Assembly: GCA_030374805.1 (NCBI GenBank)
Contig: JARGSG010000189.1
Span: forward strand, 1,302,001-1,366,000
Source of the DNA: Gracilaria gracilis
Taxonomy: Eukaryota > Rhodophyta > Florideophyceae > Gracilariales > Gracilariaceae
Length of the DNA stretch: 64,000 nucleotides
Direction: 5' to 3'
The notes under the pieces are model-generated. The model was not told the DNA's origin. It saw only the letters and a list, made by a program, of their open reading frames with translations, and did not search any database. A program made the position numbers and the translations under genes. Within the stretch, counting starts at the first letter, position 1, and the number at the start of each line of letters is the position of its first letter. This document shows, piece after piece, positions 52,701 to 63,276 of the stretch.

Positions 52701-54066
52701 AATCTCTAACGGTCATACTATTCAGTCTGCTGTAGTCCACACAGAACCGCATACGGTTATAAATCTTCTTTGTGAGGAGAACTACAGGGCTGGCCCAGTC
52801 CGCATTTGCTGGTTCTATGACACCTTCACGGAGCATTCTCTCGACTTCATTGAGCTCAACCTCACGGGCTTTTGGACCTGCACGGTAAGGCTGCTGGTAA
52901 ATGGGTTTCCAGCCAGGCACCATATCAATACGGTGCTCTGTAGCCTCAATTTGGCCTAACCAGCCCGACCACATGGGTTCAAACTCTTCTAAGACACTGA
53001 GGATCCGGTCTCGGAGAGCCTGGTTCTCCACACCGATCTGGACTTCCTCTCTCCAATTCCGCACTGGGTCCAGTTCCATAGTCTTTTCCTGATCTCCAAC
53101 CTTAAAGGTATTGGCGATCTTCTGTTCCATTTTTGTGTTTGTCGATAACGGGGGCGCATATGCAGGGTATGGCGCATTTGTTCCTCCCCCTTCCTTAGAG
53201 GTGGCAGCCTCGCCCAACCTATTAGGTGAGACCGTGGAAACCCCTTGTGTTGCCGGCAATGCGATTCTAATAGTGGTATTCTTGGGTAACTTAACAATGT
53301 GATTGCTAAAGTTACTCAAGTACACCTTGAAGGATTGATTAGGGATGTTGTCGGTAATCCCGTTTGCCATCAAAGCGAGATGTCTTTCTGCCAACCTAGG
53401 ATGGTTCTGTAGCATTACCAGTCCTGGAACTGCGCATGAGACATTCACCACCATTTGGGTCATAGCCGGAATTGAAACCAATCTGGTGAGCCTTATCTTG
53501 TTTGAGACCGTTTCGGTGGGTATATTGGACCTCGGCTTCTGACGCCAACCATTTTTGGTCTGCGTATTACCCAGTATGGCAATACGACCACATTGACGGA
53601 GAGCGACCGTTCGGGACCCTGGCAAAATTGCCTTGACATGTCTGTCAATAAAGTTGGTCCCGAGGATACAGTCTGTCGCCAGACGATCCACCACAAAGAA
53701 ATTGAGCTTCACCTTCAAGGTCCCAAGTTGTACCACAGTGGTCAACATTCCTCTCAGGTGCAGTGGGCGCTCGTTAGCGTCCACCAGCGGGTTGATACTC
53801 GGGGCAGGTCGAATGTTCCGCAAGACCGCATGGGGTATGACGCGAGCGTTTAGCACATTCGGACCGGCGCCGGTATCGAGTACACACGCAACGGGAACCT
53901 GTAGGCAATTGAGAAAGCTTACTGAATCATTAACTTTATAGTTATTGTACTCCATTAGACACACCACATTGGGTACATCTGATTCTTCTTTTTCCACCAT
54001 TAAGGTTTCCCGTTCCGGTATCGACGGGCCTTCCAATTCACGGTTAGGGGTGGCCCCTACGCTCAC
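49780..54066 (-). pseudogene. pol: protease, RT, RNase H, integrase, chromodomain; two in-frame stops
   Basis: One frame from 54066 to 49780, broken only by TGA (52207-52209) and TAA (51112-51114). Protease: VLDTGAGPNVL. RT: CVDYSRLNSMTV, LDANCGYWQVPI, MPFGLRNAPATFQ, and YIDD in ALVYIDDVITYS. RNase H: LDTDASDAQIG, TTEKECLAVVW, LRTDHDALRWIL. Integrase: the HHCC finger (SGHPGGTRMYYTLRQGYYWP ... CESC) just before the TAA, then the D,D,E core (FVAIDLLGPV, LLTDNGSNL, NGQVERFNRT). The C-terminus is a chromodomain (VERLVGHRR...YTVRWYGWG), placing it among chromoviruses. Protein homology continues across both stops, so they are probably inactivating mutations or read through. Confidence 0.92.
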
Positions 54067-54584
54067 CGTTCGGTGTTTTCCTGCTCCTCCTGAGCGGGAC
54101 TGTCCTTCTCCAAGATTGGTGTTTCCTCGACGAGATGAACCTGAGATGGTGATGGTTGAGCTTGTACCCTCTTTCCAGATCCATATAGGTTACGGTGGTT
54201 TTGCTGCCTGGCACTGATCAGATGTTCGCGCACCCCTGGGGGTATTTTGTCACATCTGTTCGCCAGATGGTCTGGCGATAAGCAGAGCCAGCAGACCAAT
54301 CCACCTGTCTGAGGATCACGCATTTCCAGAGAGGTAGGTCGGGTAAGCGGATTGGTCGGTGCTGTAGCATATGAAGATACTTGCGAACCACCCGTTGAGG
54401 TTTGTTGAGTGCTCGCCGCACTTGGTGGCGACCTTACCGAAGCTGGTGGTACTGTCGACGACCAATTACCAATGGAGGTGGCTCGTGACTGAGCCTGCGG
54501 CGCAGTCACGAGATGAACCCCCATCCCTGTTGGTACGCGAATGAGCGAATCACCCTCTGAGGTAGTGCTTTCTTCTAGCTCCAA
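54063..54584 (-). CDS. Nucleocapsid-type zinc-knuckle segment of gag
   Basis: 173 codons, Ser/Gln/Thr-rich, with one CCHC knuckle CWLCLSPDHLANRC (C-x2-C-x4-H-x4-C). It overlaps the pol frame by 4 nt with pol in the -1 frame, the usual geometry for ribosomal frameshifting in gypsy elements. Confidence 0.75.
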   Translation of the reverse strand: MELEESTTSEGDSLIRVPTGMGVHLVTAPQAQSRATSIGNWSSTVPPASVRSPPSAASTQQTSTGGSQVSSYATAPTNPLTRPTSLEMRDPQTGGLVCWLCLSPDHLANRCDKIPPGVREHLISARQQNHRNLYGSGKRVQAQPSPSQVHLVEETPILEKDSPAQEEQENTER

Positions 54585-54600
54585 TACTGACCGTTTCGGT

Positions 54601-56022
54601 TTATCCTTTGAGGTATGGGACGCCGACGGCTTCTTTCCGTGACGGAGAGCCTATTCCCTGGGCATAACGGGCAAGCCCATTATATTCCACCTTACGGTTG
54701 TTCGCCAGGTAGTTGCGTACCTGCGAACGGATTGCTTTGTCGAAATTGTCGGCGAGAAGCGACTTCAACCTACTAGTGGTAAAGACATTACCGCATCGGG
54801 TGGCCAGATTCCAAAGGCTCAACGAGAATTCCATTTCTGTTTGGCTAGAGCGCTGGCGATATGCCTGCACCGCAGCGTAACCTTCCTGGATAACCTCATC
54901 GGTAGCGTAAGTTTCCAACATGAAATTAACCTCTTCTGGGTACGTCTCTAACATCTCTGTCCCCTCTGCATCAACCGCCAGGGTATTTCCACGAAGCCTG
55001 CCTTGCAGCAAGTGGTAAGCTTGACCTTTAAGGTAAAACTGGAATAACCACATGGCAGCACCTTCGGAAAAACCATTTTGGTTACATGCAATCTTGAACT
55101 TCTGCAGAAACTCCATTACCGCAATGGGATCATCACCTGTGAAGGTCGTATCACCCATCTGGAAGCTGAGCTTCTTATGGTGCTTGGTGATCTTCTGCGC
55201 AACCTCTTGGGTGTAAGCAGAGGATCGGTTTCCCAACCGATATGACCTATAATCAGCGGCTTTGGTGAACAGATCGTTCAGTGGCTGACGCATCTCTAGG
55301 GTTGTATCGGTGTCCGAATCCGAGTCGGACGACTAATACCGTTTCTTCTTACCTTTACGGTTTCTCTTTGACGACTTCTTCGCCAACCGGTTCGGTTTCT
55401 TCTTGCGTCTACCTCTACGGTCATCATCCGACGATGAACCAGTATCGGTAACGGAGCTCGAGGAATCGGGGTCAGAGTCGTAGCAGCGATTCTTTCCCTT
55501 TTTTCTCCTCCTTTCTTTAGCCTTGCAGTTTCTTCTTCATCGCCCCTCTTCTGGGTCAGACGAATCGTCCTCACGTCCACCAGTCTTGGTGTCCTTTCGA
55601 ACGTTACCTCCAATGGGTGGCAAGTACATCTCTCGAGGGCCCATCTCTATATGGCCCTCTTGACCTTGCCTTAAGCCTTGTAGGTACGCACTATCGGCCG
55701 GAATTGGCTTGATTGGTGCGAAAGAACCGGCAGGGATCCCTTGTGGTATGCGAGTAACCATATTCACCCCAGGGGTTTTTGTTTCCGCTATTCCTTCGGA
55801 AACCCAAAGGTCTTGAACCACTCGGTAGATATGCTCCCGGGCACCCGTTAAGATGTAGGTTTCAACCAATTTAGGTAGGCGTTGACAGAGCTCGTGCACG
55901 GCTCGATCAACCACAAAGCGGGTAACGCCGTCCACGTCCATTGAGGTCATAGCTTCATTAACCGTAGCGGTAAAAAGAGCTTTCGCTCGATCTTCCAATT
56001 GGGGCCAAAGGTTCTCAACCAT
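54601..56022 (-). pseudogene. gag capsid region, interrupted
   Basis: ATG 56022 starts MVENLWPQLEDRAKAL in a frame that ends at 55537. The same frame resumes at 55293 as a capsid-like retrotransposon gag domain (FTGDDPIAVMEFLQKFKIAC, EGAAMWLFQFYLKGQAYHLL, QTEMEFSLSLWNLATRCG). The 240 nt between is Arg/Lys-rich and protein-like in another frame, so there are probably two compensating frame changes or an intron. Confidence 0.75.
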
Positions 56023-56342
56023 TGTCTACCAGTCCTTATTAGGTTCAGGAGCCAACGGTGGCTGAGTGCCCGTATCCTTTGAGGTTCCGGCCCGAGGTTG
56101 CCGAAGCAGCTTCTCGGGATTATCCAGAATGGGTTTAGCGGCCGAAGCCGCAGCAGAAACCTTGTGGCTAGGTGGCGCGCTAGAGCCACGAGTAATCCTT
56201 GTAGGTCTTTCCATAGTGACCAATAGTGGTATCCAATTGCTTCGCGAGTATTCCTACGAAACCAAATAGGTGTGTGAACTTCCAGAATCCTTTCGAATGT
56301 CTTCTGTTCACCAGTTAAGGTACGACAAAAACAAAGAAACTT

Positions 56343-56358
56343 CTAAGTCGGGAGACCA
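56343..56358 (-). other. Primer-binding site
   Basis: On the minus strand, three nt after the 5' LTR, TGGTCTCCCGACTTAG begins with the TGG complementary to a tRNA 3' CCA. It is not the common initiator-Met site; the matching tRNA would end in GUCGGGAGACCA. Confidence 0.7.
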
Positions 56359-56361
56359 AAA

Positions 56362-56869
56362 TGTCGTACAAATACGGATAAGGTGTGGGGTCCGCCTGAT
56401 GGATGGAGCGCACGAGGGCTCAACCTAAAGGGGAAAAACACACAACCAATATGGTAGTAGGGCACCTGAAACCCGCAGGGGCAAACGGCGGGGCAACTAG
56501 TCTAGACCGTGTAGGTGTACGGTAGTAGACGTCGACGCGCGGTAAAACCTGAATAGTAATAGAGTAGCAAGTGACCAAGATGGTATAGTTACTGCCCTAA
56601 TGGTGCCTGACTTTACAATACCCAAGGGGGAAGGCGAGGTGCAACGTAATATATACAAGGTGCACCAACGGCGATCTCCCATGCGGGCATGACATCATCG
56701 GCTGCGCCCATGACCTACTGTCATGGGCCAGCAATGCTAAACTATCCTAGACTATAAATTAGAAATTAGAAATTATAAAATACAGAATACCAATTGGGTA
56801 CAGTGTAGCCAGCAAGGCCCACCAGTAGGCCCACGTGGCACCTACCAATTGAGGTTTCATTGTACCTCA
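56362..56869 (-). repeat. 5' LTR (in element sense)
   Basis: 508 bp, begins TGAGG in element sense and ends CGACA. It should hold the element promoter; a TATATATT-type sequence lies near 56648-56654. Confidence 0.95.
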
Positions 56870-57207
56870 GCACGGTTGTCGAACAGGCGTTCGGTATACT
56901 TTTATGCCGGTTTGGCATTTTCTGGTCAGCACTAGGCTATCCACCACGAAAGGTAAGCCTAATAATTCTGGTTGCGTGTAAACTACATAACTTTATTATC
57001 GACAACGCCGACGCATCTTTGTTTGAGATGTTTCCTTGTCATGAAGATAATCATGTAGTTGGGACTCCGTTTGCGCACTTTCAGGACTTGTTACACATGG
57101 AGCAAGATAAAATACGAGCAAGAAACCGTACTCGGGAGTCATCTACTCTGCGGGATGCAGTAGCCAATCAGCTGCATGCACTTGGGTATTCTCGCCGCCG
57201 AACGTAA
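56870..57207 (+). pseudogene. Harbinger transposase, 3' part
   Basis: After the target duplication, the frame gives TVVEQAFGILLCRFGIFWSAL, carrying the third catalytic acidic residue, then LIILVACKLHNFIID, a Harbinger C-terminal block, and ends at a TAA (57205-57207). Removing the retrotransposon and one GCACG copy would rejoin HSLCR to TVVEQAFG in frame, which confirms the insertion point. Confidence 0.9.
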
Positions 57208-57439
57208 TGCTGCTGTTCTTCCGACCGAAATGGCTCCCCTGTTTCTGCCATTTACACAGATTCAGCTCAGAAGGATCGCAGCCATTCTGTTCCGATCTCA
57301 TGAACAGGTGCCACGACCCAAAGATGCTACGAGATACAATCAGTTACTTTACTTCGAATCTGCAATTCAGATTGCCAGGAGTCATCAGGCTTCTTGTTCG
57401 GTATTCAATGGAAGTATCATGACGCACTGCTTCTATTTT

Positions 57440-59227
57440 TCGGGCGAATTTTTTCACGTACCGCTGCATCTGCTGTTCCTGCGCACCGTGCTGCAGCTAT
57501 GGCGCTCCCACGCTGTCGATGGCGCAGGCATACTGCGTGCCTTCGACAGCTGCGTGCAACTTGGCGCCGTGAATCACTTTATGGAGGGCGAGGCGTTGTG
57601 GCGCTTGTATCAACAGATGGCGCCGCAGTTGACGCGCCCACTTGAGCACTTAGAACAGCAGCCGTGTTATCAGTCGCAATCGTCCGAGCTCACTTCTCAA
57701 TTCAGCGCCTTCGAGAGCAAGTTGAGCCACGCCCAATCGCAAAACCACCTACACGCGCTCACGCATGTTTACACCTCGTACGCCACTTTTGTCAAACAAT
57801 CGCACCCTCTCTCCTGCATCAGTATGTGTGAGTGCATGCTCGCTGCCGCCTACTTTCACCCGCCCGCCTGGCTGCATTACCTCTCGTATCTTGCCACACT
57901 TGCCGACAAGCGCCGTCTTGTTGCCGTCGCCGATCGCTCCATTCGCAACGTGCCCACCTGCATTCCCGTGTGGTCTCACGCTGTATTCGCAGCCAAGTAC
58001 CACCCAAACCCCGAGCAACAGATGTGCAACGTGCTGCCTCGCGCCCACCCGTTCAACACCACAAGCGAGCAGTATGCAGCCGCTGAGGCGCTCTCCAAAC
58101 ACGTCTGGTCGTTCTATGAGCCGCTCGCCGCCCCCACCTCCCTGCTGCCCGCCTTGAATCAATGCTTGCGATTTAATGTGTTACACTCCGTGCATTGGGT
58201 CTCTGCCATCTGCTTTGCTGTCGCCGTACTTGCAGCTGCCGATCACGTCAACAGCGCCGTTCAGCTGTTTCAGAGTGTGCTCAATGCCAGACCAGGTGAG
58301 ACAAGATGGCTGCTTCAATTTGCCACCGTCATTTCTACCAAATCTCGGCACCCTGTTCGCCACTTGTTTCAACACGCAATGACGCAGTTTCATTTCCCGA
58401 TCGTTGCCAACATTCTGCGCGGTGCTTGGTACGTTTTTGAGCTCGACGTCACAACCGAAAGAAACCCTCCTGCACAGACTGCACCTTGTTGACCTCGCCA
58501 GCGCCAACAGCGTGCACCATCCACCGCCTGTGGCCCATGATTCACACGCCGCCCACAAGCGCCCCAACAAACGCCGTGATACACTGCACGCATCGAAGAA
58601 GCACACAGTGCGAAATGGTGCTCCACCACAACATGATCATCGCACCAACGTACATACTTTGGATGTTGTGAAGCTAGATCCACAAGCTGTGCCACAAACC
58701 GCCCCAACGGCAGTGCTACCTGGATGCTGTGAAGCTCGCTCCACAATCTGTGCAACAAACCACCCCAACGGCAGTGCTACCAAGCGCAAACACGCCACCG
58801 CACATGGCACAAGCGTTCAAAACGCTTGTCAACGCTCAAACCTACAGCATGATGCGCCAGACCCAAACACCGTATTTGTGTCCAATCTTCCATTTAATAT
58901 TAAAGAAGAACACTTGTCACAGTTTTTCGCTCACGCTGGTACCATAAGTCACACATGCCTTCCACTTTGCTCAGACGGCGCGCCAAAGCGAATCGCGTAG
59001 TAGAGTTTGAACAAGACCCCGCTGTGCACAATGAATTGGGCGCAAATTTACAAGCGATTCACGGAAGGACCGTATCGGTCAAGCGCTCAAACCCACCACA
59101 AAAGAAGAGGGGGGCAACAAATCTCGTGCATCTTCTACCAAACGGTAGCCCTTGCAACCTCGTGCTTCCGCCTTTCGAAAAGTGGCGATTTCCACCATAC
59201 GCGCGTCAGACAAGGATGTGCATATGA
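57440..59227 (+). pseudogene. SART3/Prp24-like HAT-repeat and RRM protein, damaged
   Basis: The first frame (to a TGA at 58490-58492) has HAT-type repeats: LQLWRSHAVDGAGILRAFDS, GEALWRLYQQM, PAWLHYLSYLA and SAVQLFQSVLNARPGETRW. Near 58455 the signal moves to another frame with a basic linker (NKRRDTLHASKKHT) and an RRM: RNP2 VFVSNL, then FNIKEEHLSQFFAHAG. At 58998 a missing base turns the RNP1 motif into tandem TAG codons; the RRM then continues in a third frame as VEFEQDPAVHNELGANLQ and ends with a KRSNPPQKKRG tail. SART3 recycles U4/U6 snRNPs. Two frameshifts, a 61-bp tandem duplication and a missing 5' end (lost in the transposon island) argue for a pseudogene, although sequence errors could contribute. 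Confidence 0.7.
58661..58782 (+). repeat. Tandem duplication, period 61 bp
   Basis: GGATGTTGTGAAGCTAGATC... and GGATGCTGTGAAGCTCGCTC... start 61 nt apart and share the end CCCCAACGGCAGTGCTACC. A 61-nt period shifts the reading frame. Confidence 0.85.
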
Positions 59228-59745
59228 GTGACAACATGCAACAATCCGACAAAGATGAACACGCTTCAGATCATAAACCTATGAATCAAGACGACTTTCG
59301 CCCTATGCTAAATGGATAAGCTCTGGTTCTCGAGTAAATCTGCCAAATCGGTAGTCTGATGCACACACAGCGTTGAATATCTTCTTTGCATGTAGTAGAG
59401 GCATTTCAGGGGATTGAATGTCGTGCTCTTCCGCTTATTCTTTGCTGATCATACAGGCATGGATCCGGGACGTGGACAGGGAGCGCCGAGGACGACCAGC
59501 AACATATAAACGATAAGATGAATATGGCCTGTAATTTGCGTGACGCATGGGCACCAGATACGACGAAACTAGCACTGAGGATCAAAGTGCTGGGTGAAAG
59601 CTTGAGTGGACGAAACACGACACAAATGCCAGTAAGCCAAAAGCAAAACCATAAAGTATAGGTTCAGATCCACGAGGACGGTGGTCCCTTAGCTAGGCTC
59701 TCAATCGCTCGCTTTAGTGTTTGTTCAATTGCCCGCTTTTCTTCT
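59228..59745. other. Intergenic region, no gene seen
   Basis: About 520 bp between the SART3-like remnant and the Crypton ORFs. One left end of the Crypton element should lie here; no terminal repeat was identified. Confidence 0.35.
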
Positions 59746-60969
59746 TCACCGTCCGCTGTCGCCATCATTTGGTTTTGCTTTCTCAATAGCATGTAAAGCT
59801 TCAGTGTTCCAGCGCGCCTTAGCCTGAAGGGCTTCATACATTAGCTTATCCCTCTCCATAACTTCTATTTCCCTGGCTACATTTTTGTCTTGCGGCTCGA
59901 GTGCTGAAACCAGACTGTCAATGGAACTGACATCTGAAAAATCAGGTTTTCGTTTTCTCTGGTGTTGCGCGCTGGTCGAACTAGACCGGACGGCGCATAC
60001 GCTACCGCCAACCTCCTCATCTCTCTGCGCATCCCAGGGCGTTGCCCGTGTAGCCAACGGCGTCAGAACTGGGTGTTGCTTCAACAGACAATGCGCGTAT
60101 ATAATATATGTCTTTCTGTCCGCAAACCTCGCAAAAACGTCAGGATCCCCTTGCCCAGATGCACGAAATCGAGAATCACAGTTTCCATACTCGCTTTTAA
60201 ACTCACCGAACTTTTGTTCCAGAAATCCCGCATCGCGAAGGTGTGGTCTGCGTGATGGTTCGATAGATGCAATGCCATTCAAGGTAATTCCACCAGATAA
60301 TGTTCGAATTGGTTCCGGTCTAAATTCCGGGTTGTTAAACAGAGGAGCAATGTGTTCGCTCCAAGGATCTTCTTTGTACCCGTCTAGTTCTGCCCTCGTA
60401 AGACACGATGTCAACTTTTGCCTTGTCGCAGTCATACGGGAATCAGCTAAAACATGCAGTAATCGGCAGTATTCGACAGCCTCAAATGCGGATCTTCGAA
60501 AATTTTCATGAACGTCAAGATCATTTGTGGGTATACGGGGCTCCCCTACAACCACCTTTCAATCATCGAACAAATGTTTATCTCCTTTCAGCCTTATTAT
60601 TATTTCCGTATCATCATGTTGCCGTTTGATGCGAACATGGGAAGACAGCAGTGCGTTAACTCTGGCAAACTCTCGATGGCTGTAATCGCAACTACCGTCG
60701 ATAATGTTGCAAATGGTGTCTAAACGTATACTGCGTTGTACCATTTTTGTTGCAATCGCTTCTTTTTTTGTAGGTAGACGTGCGTTGTGCGCTCCATAAA
60801 CCTTCAATGTATTGAGAGCCTGTTTAGCATGAGCGTTATCCAGAGGAAAGTCATGTAAGTCTCTTTTTGTCTCCTCAACTGCTGTAGGCACTTTTTTGGA
60901 TGCTGCAGTATATGAAGCACTCGCTACTTCGGGTTCCAAGACGCTAGACGCTTCACTGGGGTTTGCCAT
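59746..60969 (-). pseudogene. Crypton-associated second ORF with an in-frame TGA
   Basis: ATG 60969 (MANPSEASS). One frame of 408 codons is interrupted only by a TGA (60559-60561). The first part is helical (QALNTLKVYGAHNARLPTKK); the second has a conserved-looking central block (RTLSGGITLNGIASIEPS) and a Lys/Glu-rich helical tail (REIEVMERDKLMYEALQAKA). I recognise no domain. It lies downstream of the recombinase on the same strand and presumably belongs to the element. Confidence 0.55.
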
Positions 60970-61264
60970 GTTGTTAAAGGCGAGGGGGGAACTGGAAGAG
61001 TGAGAGAGATTTGGTCCAGATACACAATGAACAAGAACGTCTACTGACGTTTTCGTGGAGTCTGAGAGTTCAAGATGGCTGTACACGTGGTCATTTCTGT
61101 GTCTGCGAAACGGACGACGACGCAGACGGAAACAAAACCGGAAACGACAGATACGCTACGTGTTTTTTCTCTATTGGTGTACGACTTGTTTCCACTTTCG
61201 GGGTTTCCCTTTCGTTAAGTCATGGAACGGCCCTAGCTGACCGTGAAGTTCACCACACCTCCGC

Positions 61265-62870
61265 TCACTGTGCCGATTGATGACAGAGTCTTCGCCAGGA
61301 CTCAATATCTCCACAATCACCATTCGATTCCACACCGTCTCTGTGGGTTGAAAAAGAAGTACTGTCAGCACCGCTTTCGTGCGGTTGCACATCATTGCCA
61401 CGAAGACGCTTTCGCGGCGACTCCGGCTCCAAACCCAATATGTCGCGTTGCTGCTGTGCGCCCTCCGCCCCCTGAATGTGTTGGTAGCTTTTGAGAGATC
61501 GCAAATCACGATGGCCAGTGCGCTTAGCGACGGCAGAATCAGCGTGACCAGCCTCGATCAGTAACGAGGACAGCGTAGCACGCAACGAATGCGTTGTAGG
61601 CCAGTATTTAGAACCCATTCCTGTCACTCCCTCCTTCATACACACAGTTCTCACAATCCTTGAAAAGAAGTTCTTCCCTAAATGCTGCCGCTTAAGAAAG
61701 GCATGTACTGCTGTTGCTCTTACATTGATCGCTAAAAAAACCTGTCCGTCCCAGGAGACAAATCGTCCTACATCTGTAGATAGGTGTCCAAGTCCTCAAA
61801 AAAATTTAGAAATCCACCATAGGTCTCATTCCAAACACATATCGTTGGGGGGTCTTGTCCTATGGCTTTCCAGCCCCCTTTCCACGCCTTACAAGAGCCA
61901 TTATTGCCACCGACAGCACCAGTATTGAGCCATACGATCTGATTATTGCGCACCACTTTGGTGAACTGCGACCTAGTCAAAACGTGTAGAGCGCTAGGCC
62001 GCATTGCAGTGAGTATACCTAGATTAAAAAACCATTCTGGCCTGAAACCCTGACGGTGTATCCTTCGAAAGCGACCTTGAATTGTAGGGTTTTAGTATGT
62101 CTTTCTTCGTTAGCGCATTATGGTGCGATACGTGATTGCCCTGCCGTTGCAGCTGCCTTGCTTTGTTGTCTAATACCGCCATGAACCCATTCTTAGGGCA
62201 GACGAAAACTGGTCCTTCGAACAATGAAAGCTTGTAACCCAGTCCATGAAAAATGCGCGCTGAATTGACAACACTCGGTCTTCATAATGGTGGGGGCGAT
62301 GTCTCCGCCATCGCTCTTACGGTAATTGACAGCGAACTCAATTAAGTTATACCTTGCTCGGCATAACTGTGCATCAGTCCACTGGCTGTACCCATGCGGC
62401 AAGGCCCCGCCGTTGTCGTCCCCAAACAAAATGCAACAACCTTTTGCAAATAGTGCGGTATTAGCGTCTTCGTTTGGTTGTGGTGTTGTCTCGAGAGCCC
62501 CATTTTCCTTTTCGAACCATGCGACGCAGAAGGCGCAAAGAGAATTTAGAGCGGTGCGGTTGTTGCGCTTTGTATTAACGGGAATTTGAAGTCCCATGCA
62601 GGCCTTTGCGGCATTGGAGTGTGTCTGTTGCGCAGAGCGTTGCTGCTCGGTTTCCGACGGGGCAAAGTAGGTTGCGATAGGATCAAGATCGACAGGGAGA
62701 GTGCAGTCGATTTGCGTCAAAACCTGAGGATCGCAGCCGTCAGTGGGAATGCCATCAAGTGCAATGTTGTTGAGATCGTGTTTAGCCAAGGGCGCGAGTG
62801 ATACTAGTTCTAGATCTTCTGCAGGCGGCGGAGGTGTGCCTGATACCAATGATTGCGTTTGATCGGTCAT
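61265..62870 (-). pseudogene. Crypton-type tyrosine recombinase, frameshifted
   Basis: ATG 62870 (MTDQTQSLV). The first frame runs to 62193 with NTKRNNRTALNSLCAF. Homology then continues in other frames: GLGYKLSLFEGPVFVCPKNG, then FNLGILTAMRPSALHVLTRSQ (first catalytic Arg), and THSLRATLSSLLIEAGHAD followed by RTGHRDLRSLKSYQHI (the remaining Arg, His and the Tyr nucleophile). Two of the shifts sit in T-runs (about 62257 and 62027) where one extra T accounts for them. All catalytic residues survive. A decayed copy, or sequence errors in T-homopolymers, are the alternatives. Confidence 0.8.
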
Positions 62871-63243
62871 GGTGGGATGCAGGCGGTGTGGCAGTGTGTG
62901 GAGCTGATCTTAATGGGCATGGCACCTAAATGGGTTATCTATACGTAAGCATGGCTGCAATCAATGATTACAGTCAATTTTTCATTGCACGCCATAACTG
63001 CGTTGTTTATGACCCAGTTTTGATGCGCCAAATTAGCGCTACATTATGTAATGTCACATACGTTTTATTTTATTGAAAGTTGGCCTCGAGTTTCACTCGC
63101 AGTTTGTTGACAAGCGCGTTATCAACTGGCTGCGTGGGAAATATTGGAGCCCTCGGGATGGTTATTTTCCCTCGGCTTCGCCTTCGGGGAGAATAACTTC
63201 CCTTGGGCTCCACATTTCCCTACCAGCCAGTTGATAACCCTTA
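62520..63243 (+). repeat. Left arm of a large palindrome
   Basis: At least 720 bp repeated inverted at 63277-64000, axis about 63,260, spacer 33 nt. The arms include the first about 350 nt of the recombinase gene and about 620 bp upstream. The outer parts I compared are identical or nearly so (one amino-acid difference between the two antisense translations). The innermost about 60 bp differ at six or so positions. Confidence 0.95.
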
Positions 63244-63276
63244 GTAGTGTGGGTGGCAAATTAGTGTGGCAACACG
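63244..63276. other. Spacer at the palindrome centre
   Basis: 33 nt between GTTGATAACCCTTA and TAAGGGTTACCAAC. Each flanking segment (63118-63243 and 63277-63402) is itself a hairpin-forming imperfect palindrome of about 120 nt. Confidence 0.85.

Larger units (their letters stand above)
45283..56869 (-). mobile_element. Chromodomain Ty3/gypsy LTR retrotransposon inserted in the Harbinger gene
   Basis: 11,587 bp. LTRs at 45283-45789 (507 bp) and 56362-56869 (508 bp) start TGTCG on the plus strand and end in CA. They are about 97% identical by eye and flanked by the 5-bp duplication GCACG (45278-45282 and 56870-56874). Sense is minus: primer-binding site at 56358, gag, nucleocapsid, protease, RT, RNase H, integrase with chromodomain, then a 3-kb region holding plus-strand open frames, a polypurine tract and the 3' LTR. 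Domain order PR-RT-RH-INT is the Ty3/gypsy order. Confidence 0.96.
44057..57207 (+). mobile_element. PIF/Harbinger-type transposon, split by a retrotransposon
   Basis: A Harbinger transposase gene occupies 44349-45282 and resumes at 56870-57207 after an 11.6-kb insertion. The outer ends of the transposon are not resolved: I find no convincing matching termini or 3-bp duplication. The left side, next to the MULE, has a 35-nt stretch (44076-44110) resembling the arms of the 63-kb palindrome. Confidence 0.75.

Noticed and set aside
37841-62870. Non-standard genetic code to explain in-frame stops
   Set aside because: Host genes here (kinase, NDH2, receptors, acylphosphatase) end at TGA, TAG or TAA where homology ends, so these codons act as stops.
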